Assembly (NCBI RefSeq): GCF_003732225.1
Contig: NZ_MOBJ01000008.1
Location: forward strand, 124,001-188,000
Length of the DNA stretch: 64,000 nt
Source: Pseudomonas brassicacearum
GTDB lineage: Bacteria > Pseudomonadota > Gammaproteobacteria > Pseudomonadales > Pseudomonadaceae
Direction of reading: 5' to 3'
The translations under genes and the position numbers were made by a program. The notes under the pieces are model-generated. The model saw only the letters and a list, made by a program, of their open reading frames with translations. It made no database searches and had not been told where the DNA came from. Of this stretch, positions 26,042 through 33,164 are shown piece after piece (within the stretch, counting starts at the first letter, position 1; every line of letters starts with the position of its first letter).

Positions 26042-26740
26042 ATGAACCTACTAAAAAACACTCAGTATCTCGTGATGGGCGTCATTGGCATGGGCTTGAT
26101 CGCCCCAGCGTCCAGTTCCGCCGACACGCTCGGCCCCTACCTCAGTGTCATGGGCGGCCTGAACTGGGTTGCTCCGCAGGACCTCAACCAGAACAACCTC
26201 GATTTTGTCGAGATGGAGTTCAACCAGCCGTTGCACTCCGGCTACGCCACCGGACTGGCATTCGGCTGGCGATTTCCCGTCGGGCTCAGACCTGAACTGG
26301 AACTGAGCTACCGCAAAAACACCCTGACCCAGTTCAATCACCGGGTCTACGAAGGCGGCGGGAGCATCGACGGCAAAGGCGAAGAGGAAGCCACCAGCCT
26401 GATGGCCAACCTCTGGTATGACGTCTTGAACCTCCCTGCGCCGTTCAGTCGGTTCACCCCTTACATTGGCGGCGGCCTGGGCTACACCACCTTGACAGTC
26501 AGTGGCCTGGAAGCCGGCGGCGTCCAGTTCGGCAACGAGCATCGCGACACCGTATCGGCCTACCAACTCGGCGCCGGAGTAGGTTACGAACTCACCGAAC
26601 AATGGTCCATGTCCCTGGATTATCGCTACCTCAAGACTCGCGATGCACACTTCGGTGACATTCAAGGCCTACCCCAAGGCGATGTGCGCACTAACTACAA
26701 CGCCCAGTCATTAATGCTCGGCCTGCATTACTGGTTCTAA
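26042..26740 (+). CDS. Outer-membrane beta-barrel protein (OmpA/Opa-type small barrel)
   Basis: A 232-aa secreted protein. A signal peptide of about 27 residues ends ASSSADTLGPY. The mature part alternates hydrophobic strands (YLSVMGGLNWV, TPYIGGGLGYTTLTV, AYQLGAGVGYELTEQWSMSLDYRYL) and ends LMLGLHYWF with the C-terminal aromatic residue needed for BAM insertion. It has the size and strand count of an eight-stranded barrel with no periplasmic OmpA domain. It lies 84 bp after the SRPBCC gene, codirectional with the cluster, and may export or sense the product or be unrelated. A hairpin follows. Confidence 0.82.
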   Translation: MNLLKNTQYLVMGVIGMGLIAPASSSADTLGPYLSVMGGLNWVAPQDLNQNNLDFVEMEFNQPLHSGYATGLAFGWRFPVGLRPELELSYRKNTLTQFNHRVYEGGGSIDGKGEEEATSLMANLWYDVLNLPAPFSRFTPYIGGGLGYTTLTVSGLEAGGVQFGNEHRDTVSAYQLGAGVGYELTEQWSMSLDYRYLKTRDAHFGDIQGLPQGDVRTNYNAQSLMLGLHYWF

Positions 26741-26754
26741 GCGGTTAAACGGAT

Positions 26755-26780
26755 CGACGCCTTGCACTGGCAAGGCGTCG
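26755..26780 (+). terminator. Hairpin after the barrel gene
   Basis: CGACGCCTTG-CACTGG-CAAGGCGTCG is a perfect 10-bp stem with a 6-nt loop, 15 bp after the stop at 26740. No strong T-tract follows. It is the likely end of the biosynthetic transcription unit. Confidence 0.65.
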
Positions 26781-26864
26781 TGACGACTAGCTGTTGAAAA
26801 ACTTCGGCGGTGCGAATGAGCGCCTTCTCGGCTCTTTGGTTTATATGAATAGCCGGATCGTCAA

Positions 26865-27033
26865 CAGAAACACGGGCTTCGGACATTTCCTGCACGCTGT
26901 AGCGGTTTTGGTGAACTTGTGCCGAGCGGGCCTCGCGGATAGCCTTCGTTTGTCGCTGCAAAATCAGTGGCAAGGGTGTGGAAGCCCTTCAAAAGATCTA
27001 GGCGCATAAGCGCCGCAAAATTTATGCAGGCGC
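26865..27033. repeat. 170-bp dispersed repeat, copy B
   Basis: Same orientation and sequence family as 14224-14393, from CAGAAACACGGGCTTCGG to TTTATGCAGGCGC. It ends 31 bp before the ATG of the small DUF gene at 27065, so here it would lie in that gene's promoter or 5' leader. The remainder of the 26741-27064 gap holds only the hairpin. Confidence 0.8.
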
Positions 27034-27064
27034 TTTTCCTTAATTTTGTTCGAGGAACAAGCCA

Positions 27065-27352
27065 ATGAAAAAAATCACCCTCAACCCTCTCGAAACCCCA
27101 GTCGCTTCCGATCCCATCAGCCACATCTTCACCATCGCCCCAAACGTCGACACCGAAACCCTGCTGATCCACACCTCCGAAACCCTCGCCTCGCTCAACG
27201 CCATGGCCACCGACCTGGCCTTTGAACTCGAAGGCTCGCGCCGCAACGTGGCGCTGGCCATTCAACAGTTGACCGTGCTGGCCGAGTTGATGGTGAACCG
27301 GGCGCTGGAGCACCTCGATACGCCTGATTCGACATCTGGCGTTCGTCACTGA
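27065..27352 (+). CDS. Small DUF6124-like protein
   Basis: A 95-aa soluble protein with the helical segment LLIHTSETLASLNAMATDLAFELEGSR followed by LALAIQQL-type residues and MVNRALEHL. This pattern is common to a multicopy Pseudomonas family without known function (DUF6124, as I recall). The ATG follows GAGGAA at good spacing. It is 24 bp upstream of a second small gene, forming a two-gene operon, and is preceded by repeat copy B. Confidence 0.72.
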   Translation: MKKITLNPLETPVASDPISHIFTIAPNVDTETLLIHTSETLASLNAMATDLAFELEGSRRNVALAIQQLTVLAELMVNRALEHLDTPDSTSGVRH

Positions 27353-27376
27353 GTGCTCACCAATGGAGGTACAGCC

Positions 27377-27652
27377 ATGGCTCGCTACATGCCCATCACC
27401 GGGATCGACAACAATTTTCACTCGCTGCTCATCGACACCGAAGCACCGCTCGATGTACTCCATGACACGGCCGCCTACCGCATCAGCGCGGTGACGCAGT
27501 TGTTGGAGAACCTCGCCCTGCGTGAGGCGCCCCACAACGACAGCGTCGTTTTTCAGGACTTCGCACGGGTATTGGCGATTCCGCTGCGCGACGGTTGTGA
27601 TTTGCTGGATGTCATCGGCCGACGATTGCAGGCGCAGGTGTCGGCGCCGTAA
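27377..27652 (+). CDS. Small DUF3077/DUF6124-related protein, paralogue of 3581
   Basis: A 91-aa protein (MARYMPITGIDNN, TAAYRISAVTQLLENLAL, GCDLLDVIGRRLQAQV) that resembles the protein encoded at 3581-3883. The ATG at 27377 has GGAGG eight bases upstream, better than the GTG at 27353. It is translated after the DUF gene at 27065. Both relatives in this window lie immediately next to GTGGGAGCGAGC-type REP units. Function unknown. Confidence 0.68.
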   Translation: MARYMPITGIDNNFHSLLIDTEAPLDVLHDTAAYRISAVTQLLENLALREAPHNDSVVFQDFARVLAIPLRDGCDLLDVIGRRLQAQVSAP

Positions 27653-27653
27653 T

Positions 27654-28120
27654 GAAAATGGGCGACCCTGGGTTCAATCACGGTCAGCCAAGGAAATGCA
27701 TTCTATAAAACGAAGCAAGTCCACTGTGGGAGCGAGCTTGCTCGCGATGACGGTTTTACATTCGGCATCAATGGTTACTGTCATACCGCTATCGCGAGCA
27801 AGCTCGCTCCCACATTTGATCTTTGCTGTTTCGAACCTTGCGTTCGCTTAATTGACTGGCATTCCGCTGAAAAGCTTCGGCGATGGCAGCTCCGGTACTT
27901 CCTGATGAAAATGGGCGACCTCGGGTTTAGTCACGGTCAGCCAAGGAAATGCATTCTGTAAAACGAAGCAAGTCCACTGTGGGAGCGAGCTTGCTCGCGA
28001 TAGCGGTTTTACAGTCAGCACACATGTTTACTGCCACACCGCTATCGCGAGCAAGCTCGCTCCCACATTAGATCTCTGCTGTTTCAAACTTTGCGTTCAC
28101 TTGATTGACCGTTATCAAAC
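27654..28120. repeat. Tandem duplication of a 250-bp unit, each with a REP pair
   Basis: Two successive units begin GAAAATGGGCGACC (about 27655 and 27906), continue with GTCAGCCAAGGAAATGCATTCT and TAAAACGAAGCAAGTCCACT, and contain an inverted REP pair (about 27726-27814 and 27978-28066) followed by a GATCT-TGCTGTTTC tail. Two units only, long and palindromic, with no spacers of CRISPR type. This fills the 27653-28162 gap. Confidence 0.9.
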
Positions 28121-28162
28121 CCTGGGGTCACCCATTTTTTCTGCGTTGCAACGACCCTCCCC

Positions 28163-28483
28163 TCACTTCGCCGCACTGACAATGATCTTCCCGATCATCT
28201 GCGGGTGCAGCGTGCAGTAGTATTCATAGGTCCCCGGCGTATTGAACTGATAGGAAAACTGGTCGTTGGTGTCGAGCGCTGCCGAATGGAACACCTTGTG
28301 GGTTTCCATCAGCGTATGGACCGTTTGATCGTCGTTGACCCAGGTCACGGTGGTGCCCACCGCTATCGTCACTTCCTTGGGACCAAACATGAATTCCTTG
28401 ATGTCGATTCTGGTCCCTTCCGCCCACGCCGGTATCGAAACCATCAGGCAACCCAAGGCCAGTACCCGCAGTAAATGCTTCAT
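28163..28483 (-). CDS. Periplasmic cupredoxin-like copper protein
   Basis: A 106-aa exported protein with a signal peptide ending near IPAWAEG. The cupredoxin fold is shown by IDIKEFMFGPKEVTIAVGTTVTWVN and the type-1 copper ligands His (DQTVHTL), Cys (YYCTLHP), His and Met (HPQMIG). It resembles amicyanin/plastocyanin-type single-domain carriers. The ATG at 28483 is preceded by GGGAGG; the longer reading from 28504 overlaps the upstream gene. It is 13 bp downstream of the phosphoesterase gene and cotranscribed with it, probably from an ECF-type promoter. Confidence 0.88.
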   Translation of the reverse strand: MKHLLRVLALGCLMVSIPAWAEGTRIDIKEFMFGPKEVTIAVGTTVTWVNDDQTVHTLMETHKVFHSAALDTNDQFSYQFNTPGTYEYYCTLHPQMIGKIIVSAAK

Positions 28484-28496
28484 GTCAGCGCCTCCC

Positions 28497-29468
28497 CTAA
28501 ACAAGTGTTGAATCGATCAGTGCCAACGGATGATTGCCCTGCGTCGCCTTGACCTCGGTAATCCCCAGGTAGTTGCGCAGTTGATCGGCCGCCACGGTCA
28601 TCGGTCCCGGTGCTGGCCCGGCACCGGGTGCGGGTTGCGGGTAAGCCGTGCCGCGTGCGGTGTGGAAGGTGATGTTGCCCTCGACCTTCTGGATGACCTG
28701 ATGGATGTGGCCATTGAGCACCGTCACCGAACCGTATTTGCGCAGCATCGCGATGGCTTGATCACCGTCTTCGGTGCCCCAGCCCCACGGCTGATAGATC
28801 GTCCACAACGGAATGTGGGTGAACACCACAACCGGTGTGCTGGTGCTCACTGCCTTTAAATCATCCTGCAGCCAGGCCAGTTGCTCGGCACCGAGGGTTG
28901 CCTCGTGGCCCGCCTGGAAGTTGAAGACGTTGACCAGCGCGATGAAATGCACGCCATGGTCATCGAAGCTGTACCAGCCGTTGCCTTTGGTGCCTTTGCC
29001 ATAGCGTTCGAGGTAGAGCTTGCCGCCACCTTCATCGAGGGTGTCGTGCTCGCCCGGAATGTAGTGCACGGTTGAAGGCAGGCCTTTGAGCATAGACGCG
29101 GCAGTATCGAATTCCTCCGGTTTGGAGAGGTGGGTGATATCCCCTGTGTGGAGGATCAACGAAGGCCTTTTCGGCAGCGCGATAACTTTGTCGATGGCGA
29201 CCTGCAAGGTCTTCAGCGGTTCGGGATTGGCTTCCTTGTTGAAACCGATGTGCGAGTCGCTGATTTGTACGAAGTGAAAAGTGCTGTCCAGCGCTTTCGG
29301 GTCCGATACGGTGCCATCGTCACTCAGGGCAAACGCTCGCGGTATACCGCCACTCAACGCCCAGATAACGCCGGCACCAGCCCATGCCGAGCATTTGAGC
29401 AAGTTTCGGCGGTCGGGGTCCAAGGGGCCGTCTGTACGCTTTTCATGTGTTGTCGAACGAATGTTCAT
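28497..29468 (-). CDS. TAT-exported calcineurin-like metallophosphoesterase
   Basis: A 323-aa protein. A twin-arginine signal (DRRNLLKCSAWAGAG, residues about 19-33) indicates folded export to the periplasm. All metal motifs of the calcineurin-like fold are present: DSHIG, HTGDIT, PGEHD in place of GNHD, FTHIP and NGHIH. The substrate is unknown; the change of Asn to Glu in the GNHD box is notable because that Asn usually binds a metal. It forms an operon with the copper protein, divergent from an ECF sigma operon, with matching promoter motifs for both. Confidence 0.87.
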   Translation of the reverse strand: MNIRSTTHEKRTDGPLDPDRRNLLKCSAWAGAGVIWALSGGIPRAFALSDDGTVSDPKALDSTFHFVQISDSHIGFNKEANPEPLKTLQVAIDKVIALPKRPSLILHTGDITHLSKPEEFDTAASMLKGLPSTVHYIPGEHDTLDEGGGKLYLERYGKGTKGNGWYSFDDHGVHFIALVNVFNFQAGHEATLGAEQLAWLQDDLKAVSTSTPVVVFTHIPLWTIYQPWGWGTEDGDQAIAMLRKYGSVTVLNGHIHQVIQKVEGNITFHTARGTAYPQPAPGAGPAPGPMTVAADQLRNYLGITEVKATQGNHPLALIDSTLV

Positions 29469-29513
29469 GGGAACGCCCTCGTAGCGGTCTACATTGATGA
29501 ACTGACACGATGT

Positions 29514-29541
29514 ACAACCGAGCGGGTCGGGGATTTATTCC
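29514..29541 (-). promoter_or_regulatory. ECF-type promoter for the phosphoesterase-cupredoxin operon
   Basis: Read on the minus strand: GGAATAAA (29541-29534), 13 nt, then CGGTTGT (29520-29514). The same two boxes occur on the plus strand at 29567-29594. GGAA-type -35 and CGGTT-like -10 boxes are typical of ECF sigma factors. Confidence 0.55.
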
Positions 29542-29566
29542 AGGCAAAAAAATATTTTTTGTTTCG

Positions 29567-29594
29567 GGAATAAAATGCAACGCATCCGGGTTAT
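29567..29594 (+). promoter_or_regulatory. ECF-type promoter for the sigma/anti-sigma operon
   Basis: GGAATAAA (29567-29574), 12 nt, then CGGGTTAT (29587-29594), ending 23 bp before the sigma gene ATG. The near-identity with the divergent promoter suggests that one sigma factor, probably the one encoded next to it, reads both. Confidence 0.55.
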
Positions 29595-29617
29595 AGGGGG
29601 CAAAGGCTGGAGCCACT

Positions 29618-30130
29618 ATGAAGCGATTTGAGGAGCTGTTTGCGCCACATATGGATGCGGCTTATAACCTCGCACGCTGGCTCACCGGCAGTGACAGCGC
29701 GGCGCATGATGTGGTGCAGGAAAGTGCGCTCAAGGCATTCAGGTTTCTGCATCGTTTCGCGGACGGCAACGCCAGGGCCTGGTTCCTGACGATCGTACGC
29801 AACGAGAGTTACAACTGGCTCAAGGGCTCGACCGGTCATCGTTGGGTCGCCATCGACGATGAGATCTCGCAAGACAATCTTGCCTTGAGCCACAGCCAGA
29901 CACCGGAACTGCTCGCCATGCAGGCGGAGGACGCCACACGGATTCAACAGGCACTGCGCGCCCTGCCCCCGGTCTTCCGTGAAATGATCGTCCTCAAGGA
30001 GTTGGAAGACATGCCCTACAAGGACATCGCGAAGGTGGTCGACATTCCTCTGGGAACCGTCATGTCCCGACTGGCCCGCGCCCGCGCCATGCTCAAGCTG
30101 GAACTACTGAAGTTGCAAGGCCATGAATGA
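29618..30130 (+). CDS. ECF-family RNA polymerase sigma factor
   Basis: A 170-aa sigma-70-type extracytoplasmic-function factor. Region 2 includes YNLARWLTGSDSAAHDVVQESALKAF and FLTIVRNESYNWL. Region 4 includes PPVFREMIVLKELEDMPYKDIAKVVDIPLGTVMSRLARAR. There is no C-terminal extension. The stop overlaps the anti-sigma gene by 8 bp. Given the divergent matching promoters, it probably activates its own operon and the exported phosphoesterase/copper-protein operon. The inducing stress cannot be read from sequence. Confidence 0.93.
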   Translation: MKRFEELFAPHMDAAYNLARWLTGSDSAAHDVVQESALKAFRFLHRFADGNARAWFLTIVRNESYNWLKGSTGHRWVAIDDEISQDNLALSHSQTPELLAMQAEDATRIQQALRALPPVFREMIVLKELEDMPYKDIAKVVDIPLGTVMSRLARARAMLKLELLKLQGHE

Positions 30131-30881
30131 GATCAACTGCACGGTCTGCCACGAATTGATTCATGGCTACCTGGACCATGAACTGGACGCTGCGAGCGCA
30201 ACGAACGTTGCCGAGCACCTGTCGCAATGCGCCGACTGCCAACGCGTGCATGACGAAGCGCAACGGTTGATCGCCAGCGTCAAGACCTATGCACCTTATT
30301 ACGCGGCGCCCGACGCACTGATTCAACAGGTCTTCGCCAATCCCCCGTCACCGACTTCTCCCTGGCAAGCTCTGAGAGACGTCGCACAAAAGTGGCTGGC
30401 ACCGGCGTTTTCCGCGGTCGCGCTGGCCATGGCACTGGTGTTGTATGTGGCCACGCCTTCGCCTGAGCAACCCTGGCTGGACGAAGCGGTGTCCAACCAT
30501 GTGCGTTCGCTGATGGCCCAACACTTGAACGATGTCGTTTCCTCCGACCGGCACACGGTCAAGCCATGGTTTACCGGCAAGCTGGACTTTTCGCCGCCGG
30601 TGTTCGACTTCTCGGCACAGGGCTTCCCTTTACTCGGCGGGCGACTGGATTACCTGCAACACCAGACAACCGCGGCGCTGTCTTACGGGCGGGCGAAACA
30701 CATCATCAACGTGTTCATTCTGCCAACGACAGCAACCGATACCCCAAGGCTTAGTCAGTCCATCCGCGGCTACAACGTGGTCGCCTGGCAAGACCATCAC
30801 ATGCGTTTTATCGTGATATCCGATCTGGAAAAAACCGAACTGGAAGTCTTCAGCCAGTTGCTTGAACAGCGTGTTTTTTAA
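30123..30881 (+). CDS. Zinc-finger anti-sigma factor with one membrane segment
   Basis: A 252-aa inner-membrane regulator. The N-terminal zf-HC2/ZAS domain has the zinc pattern CTVCHELIHGYLDHEL and, 20 residues on, HLSQCADCQRVH. One transmembrane segment lies near residues 98-117 (FSAVALAMALVLYVA). The remaining 135 residues are periplasmic, with a conserved-looking FSPPVFDFSAQGFPLLGGR segment, and would sense the signal. It overlaps the sigma gene by 8 bp, as is normal for a cognate pair held at the membrane. Confidence 0.9.
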   Translation: MNEINCTVCHELIHGYLDHELDAASATNVAEHLSQCADCQRVHDEAQRLIASVKTYAPYYAAPDALIQQVFANPPSPTSPWQALRDVAQKWLAPAFSAVALAMALVLYVATPSPEQPWLDEAVSNHVRSLMAQHLNDVVSSDRHTVKPWFTGKLDFSPPVFDFSAQGFPLLGGRLDYLQHQTTAALSYGRAKHIINVFILPTTATDTPRLSQSIRGYNVVAWQDHHMRFIVISDLEKTELEVFSQLLEQRVF

Positions 30882-30955
30882 TGGGGGGCGTAACTTGAAG
30901 GCCATCGGCCCCGAGACGCGCGGTGAAATGTTGTTTATCGCGCTTGGTGAAAGGT

Positions 30956-31018
30956 GTTCGCCCAGTGTATTGGCCTGGCAATCCATGCACCGGTAAAGAG
31001 CCCCGACACTGGGCGAAC
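30956..31018 (+). terminator. Long-armed inverted repeat after the anti-sigma gene
   Basis: GTTCGCCCAGTGT (30956-30968) and ACACTGGGCGAAC (31006-31018) are perfect 13-bp complements with a 37-nt loop, followed by GGGGGGATTTT. It lies 75 bp after the stop and may end the sigma operon transcript. No gene was seen in 30882-31362, which also holds a palindromic repeat. Confidence 0.45.
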
Positions 31019-31182
31019 GGGGGGATTTTAATGCAACGAAAACGATCTGTCCGTTCAAAAATTCTGAATTAATCTGGACATACTGTTTCAGCGCAATGTT
31101 TTGAAATGAAAAAAAACGAACCAGTTCGGTCAAATTGCGTCCCCGAGTAACATAAGTACCTACACATCTTTTCGTTCCCCCT

Positions 31183-31327
31183 GTAGCAGCTGCCGAGCCT
31201 GCGAGGCTGCGTTCGAGGACGAAGTCCTCGCAAATCCGGCGTACGCGGTTTGCCTGAAAGAACACGTTGCCTGATTTCACGACCGCTTCGCGGCCGAACG
31301 CAGCCTCGCAAGCTCGGCAGCTGCTAC
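31183..31327. repeat. 145-bp palindromic repeat, copy 2
   Basis: Arms GTAGCAGCTGCCGAGCCTGCG and GCAAGCTCGGCAGCTGCTAC enclose GAGGACGAAGTCCTC and GGTTTGCCTGAAAGAAC. The interior is the reverse complement of that in copy 1 (4227) and parallel to copy 3 (63334). Confidence 0.85.
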
Positions 31328-31362
31328 GGGACGTAGATACTTAATAGACACCAGGTGTCGCT

Positions 31363-31947
31363 CTAGCCTTCGTGCTGGGTGGTGATTTTCAGCACGTCGG
31401 TGTACGTCACCACCACACTCTGGCCAACCTTGAGGTTCTTCAGGTGGGCCCGAACTTCCGGTTTTTCCACGGTGACGACTTTTTTCACGCCAGCCGGGTT
31501 TTCAAAGGTCAGCTCGTGTTTCTTCAGATCGATGGCAGTGATTTTCAGCTGTACCTGAACGTGACGGAACGCTTCGCCGCCCGGGTTTGGATTGTCCTTG
31601 GTAGCACGCGCGTCCCCGCTGCTTTCGCTAGCACTCGGCAGGCCCTTCTCGACATCGGTGTCGAGTACAACGGCCACCGAGTGGGTGACGTCGACCTGAA
31701 CCTTGTCACCGGTCTTCAGATGGCCCAGATCCTTGGCGTTATCGCTGAGCTGGACATGAACCTGTTTGCCTTCGGCACCTTCGAGCACCACTTGATGCTT
31801 GGCGGCGTCGACCGAAATGACTTTAGTAACCAGTTGATCGGCTTCCACCGTATTCGACAACGGGATATCGGCCGCATAGGCACTGAGGCTACCGGCAGAA
31901 AGCAAGGTCGCGAGGGTAATGGCTTTGGTCAGTGAGTGAAGTTTCAT
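31363..31947 (-). CDS. Periplasmic protein of unknown function with OB-like repeats
   Basis: A 194-aa exported protein. The signal peptide ends near LSAYAADIPL. The mature protein has two similar beta-rich units, VTKVISVDAAKHQVVLEGAEGKQVHV and, near residue 125, LKITAIDLKKHELTFENPAGVKKVVTV. Each is followed by a turn containing HLKTGDKVQV or HLKNLKVGQSVVV. This looks like an internal duplication of a small barrel that could bind a ligand or partner. An acidic linker (SASESSGDARATKDNPNPGG) joins them. It is monocistronic and I do not recognise a named family. Confidence 0.75.
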   Translation of the reverse strand: MKLHSLTKAITLATLLSAGSLSAYAADIPLSNTVEADQLVTKVISVDAAKHQVVLEGAEGKQVHVQLSDNAKDLGHLKTGDKVQVDVTHSVAVVLDTDVEKGLPSASESSGDARATKDNPNPGGEAFRHVQVQLKITAIDLKKHELTFENPAGVKKVVTVEKPEVRAHLKNLKVGQSVVVTYTDVLKITTQHEG

Positions 31948-32075
31948 AACGGTACGTTCCCTGTGTTTGAAGTAAAAAATGCAAACAGCGACCCTCGGCT
32001 CATGCCTAAGGCCATCTGTGCCGAAGGAGCATAGACGCAGATCACGACTTCACCCGAAACAATGCGGCGCACGAC

Positions 32076-33164
32076 TCAATACCCGGTCATTTCCAGATAC
32101 CCGTTGCCGACATGGCTGCCGCTCAACTGCACCGGCCCCTCCCAATAGGGAATGCGCAAATCCATCCAGGCCTTGGGGTTCAATGCGCTGCTGGTGATGT
32201 CCAGGCCTTTGCCCGGCACCTTGATCGACCAGTGCGTCGGCAAACTCCGCCCGGCCACCTCGGAAGATGCCAACGGCGTGAGGCTGATCTCGTCCCGCGA
32301 CAGCTGCACAGCGCTGCCATCCGGGTTGATCCAGGTGCCGGTCAGGTAAGCCGCCCCGTCCTTCTGCCGCACCCGAAACAGCATCAACTGCACGCCACTG
32401 TCCAGGTGCAGGGAAAACCAGTCCCAACCGGTCTGGTTGGCCCTCAATGGTTGGCTGCTCCACTCACGGTCAAGCCAGGCCGGGCCGCTGACCTGATACG
32501 TCGCGCCATCGATTTCCAGGCTACCGCTGGCCTGGAAGAACGGCTGGCTGTAGTAGTACGACGCCTGGCCCTGTTCGGATTTTTGACTGAAGCCTTGCTC
32601 GCCTTGCAGCACCAACGGCCGATTTGAGGTGAGTCGCAGTCGATAGTTGAAGCCTTTGCCACTGGCCTGCACGTGCATTTCTGCCAGCGGGTTCGCGGTG
32701 TCGGTTTGAGTGCTCAGGCGCCAGTCATCGATCCACGCCGCAAACGGTACATTCTGAACCCCGGCCTGACCGATACCACCGCGGGCATAACGTTCTGCGG
32801 CATGGTGAACGGTCGCCGAGGTGACCGCCGCGTGGCCAAGCCAGATGATCTGGCTGGCCCAGCCGGGCTGCTCGGGTCCGGCCTTCAGGGCATTGCGAAA
32901 CAGTGTCCACTGCACGCCGAATTCCCGGCCCTGCGGGTCCTTGAGGTTGGCGGTGATGTACCACCATTCGACGCGGTAACCGTCATGCGCACCGTGATCC
33001 GCCGGGAAACTGAATACCCGGCCCGGTGTTACCTGCTTGAATGCCGCCGCGTCGCTGCCCAGTCCGGCGAAGCTCTCGCTGGTTTTCGACGCGTCGTCAC
33101 AACCGGTCAATGCCAGCAACAGCACGGCCAGCAACAACACGCCGACCGCCCGGTTAATCCTCAT
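32076..33164 (-). CDS. AttH/CrtC-like lipocalin-fold lipoprotein of an ABC system
   Basis: A 362-aa lipoprotein. The signal peptide ends in the lipobox LTGC at about residue 22. The body is a CrtC/AttH-type double lipocalin domain (VEWWYITANLKDPQGREFGVQWTLFRN, WLDREWSSQ, GWDWFSLHLDSGVQLMLFRVR). The carotenoid hydratase name is historical and no carotenoid genes are nearby. The ATG at 33164 follows GAGGAG and overlaps the permease stop by 11 bp. In bacteria such proteins accompany an FtsX-type permease and an ATPase, as here, and probably deliver or receive a lipid-like cargo. Confidence 0.87.
   Translation of the reverse strand: MRINRAVGVLLLAVLLLALTGCDDASKTSESFAGLGSDAAAFKQVTPGRVFSFPADHGAHDGYRVEWWYITANLKDPQGREFGVQWTLFRNALKAGPEQPGWASQIIWLGHAAVTSATVHHAAERYARGGIGQAGVQNVPFAAWIDDWRLSTQTDTANPLAEMHVQASGKGFNYRLRLTSNRPLVLQGEQGFSQKSEQGQASYYYSQPFFQASGSLEIDGATYQVSGPAWLDREWSSQPLRANQTGWDWFSLHLDSGVQLMLFRVRQKDGAAYLTGTWINPDGSAVQLSRDEISLTPLASSEVAGRSLPTHWSIKVPGKGLDITSSALNPKAWMDLRIPYWEGPVQLSGSHVGNGYLEMTGY

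Noticed and set aside
26861..27535. Minus-strand 224-codon frame across repeat copy B and two DUF genes
   Set aside because: The plus strand has two good ribosome-binding sites and family-like proteins. The only part of the minus frame conserved elsewhere is the repeat itself.
27654..28120. Regularly repeated unit resembling a short CRISPR or tandem array
   Set aside because: Only two units of about 250 bp, each a REP pair with conserved flanks; no short direct repeats with unique spacers and no cas genes.
32076..33164. Carotenoid 1,2-hydratase activity
   Set aside because: The CrtC-like fold is shared with AttH-type lipoproteins. The lipobox and the ABC permease/ATPase neighbours argue for an envelope transport role, and no carotenoid genes are present.
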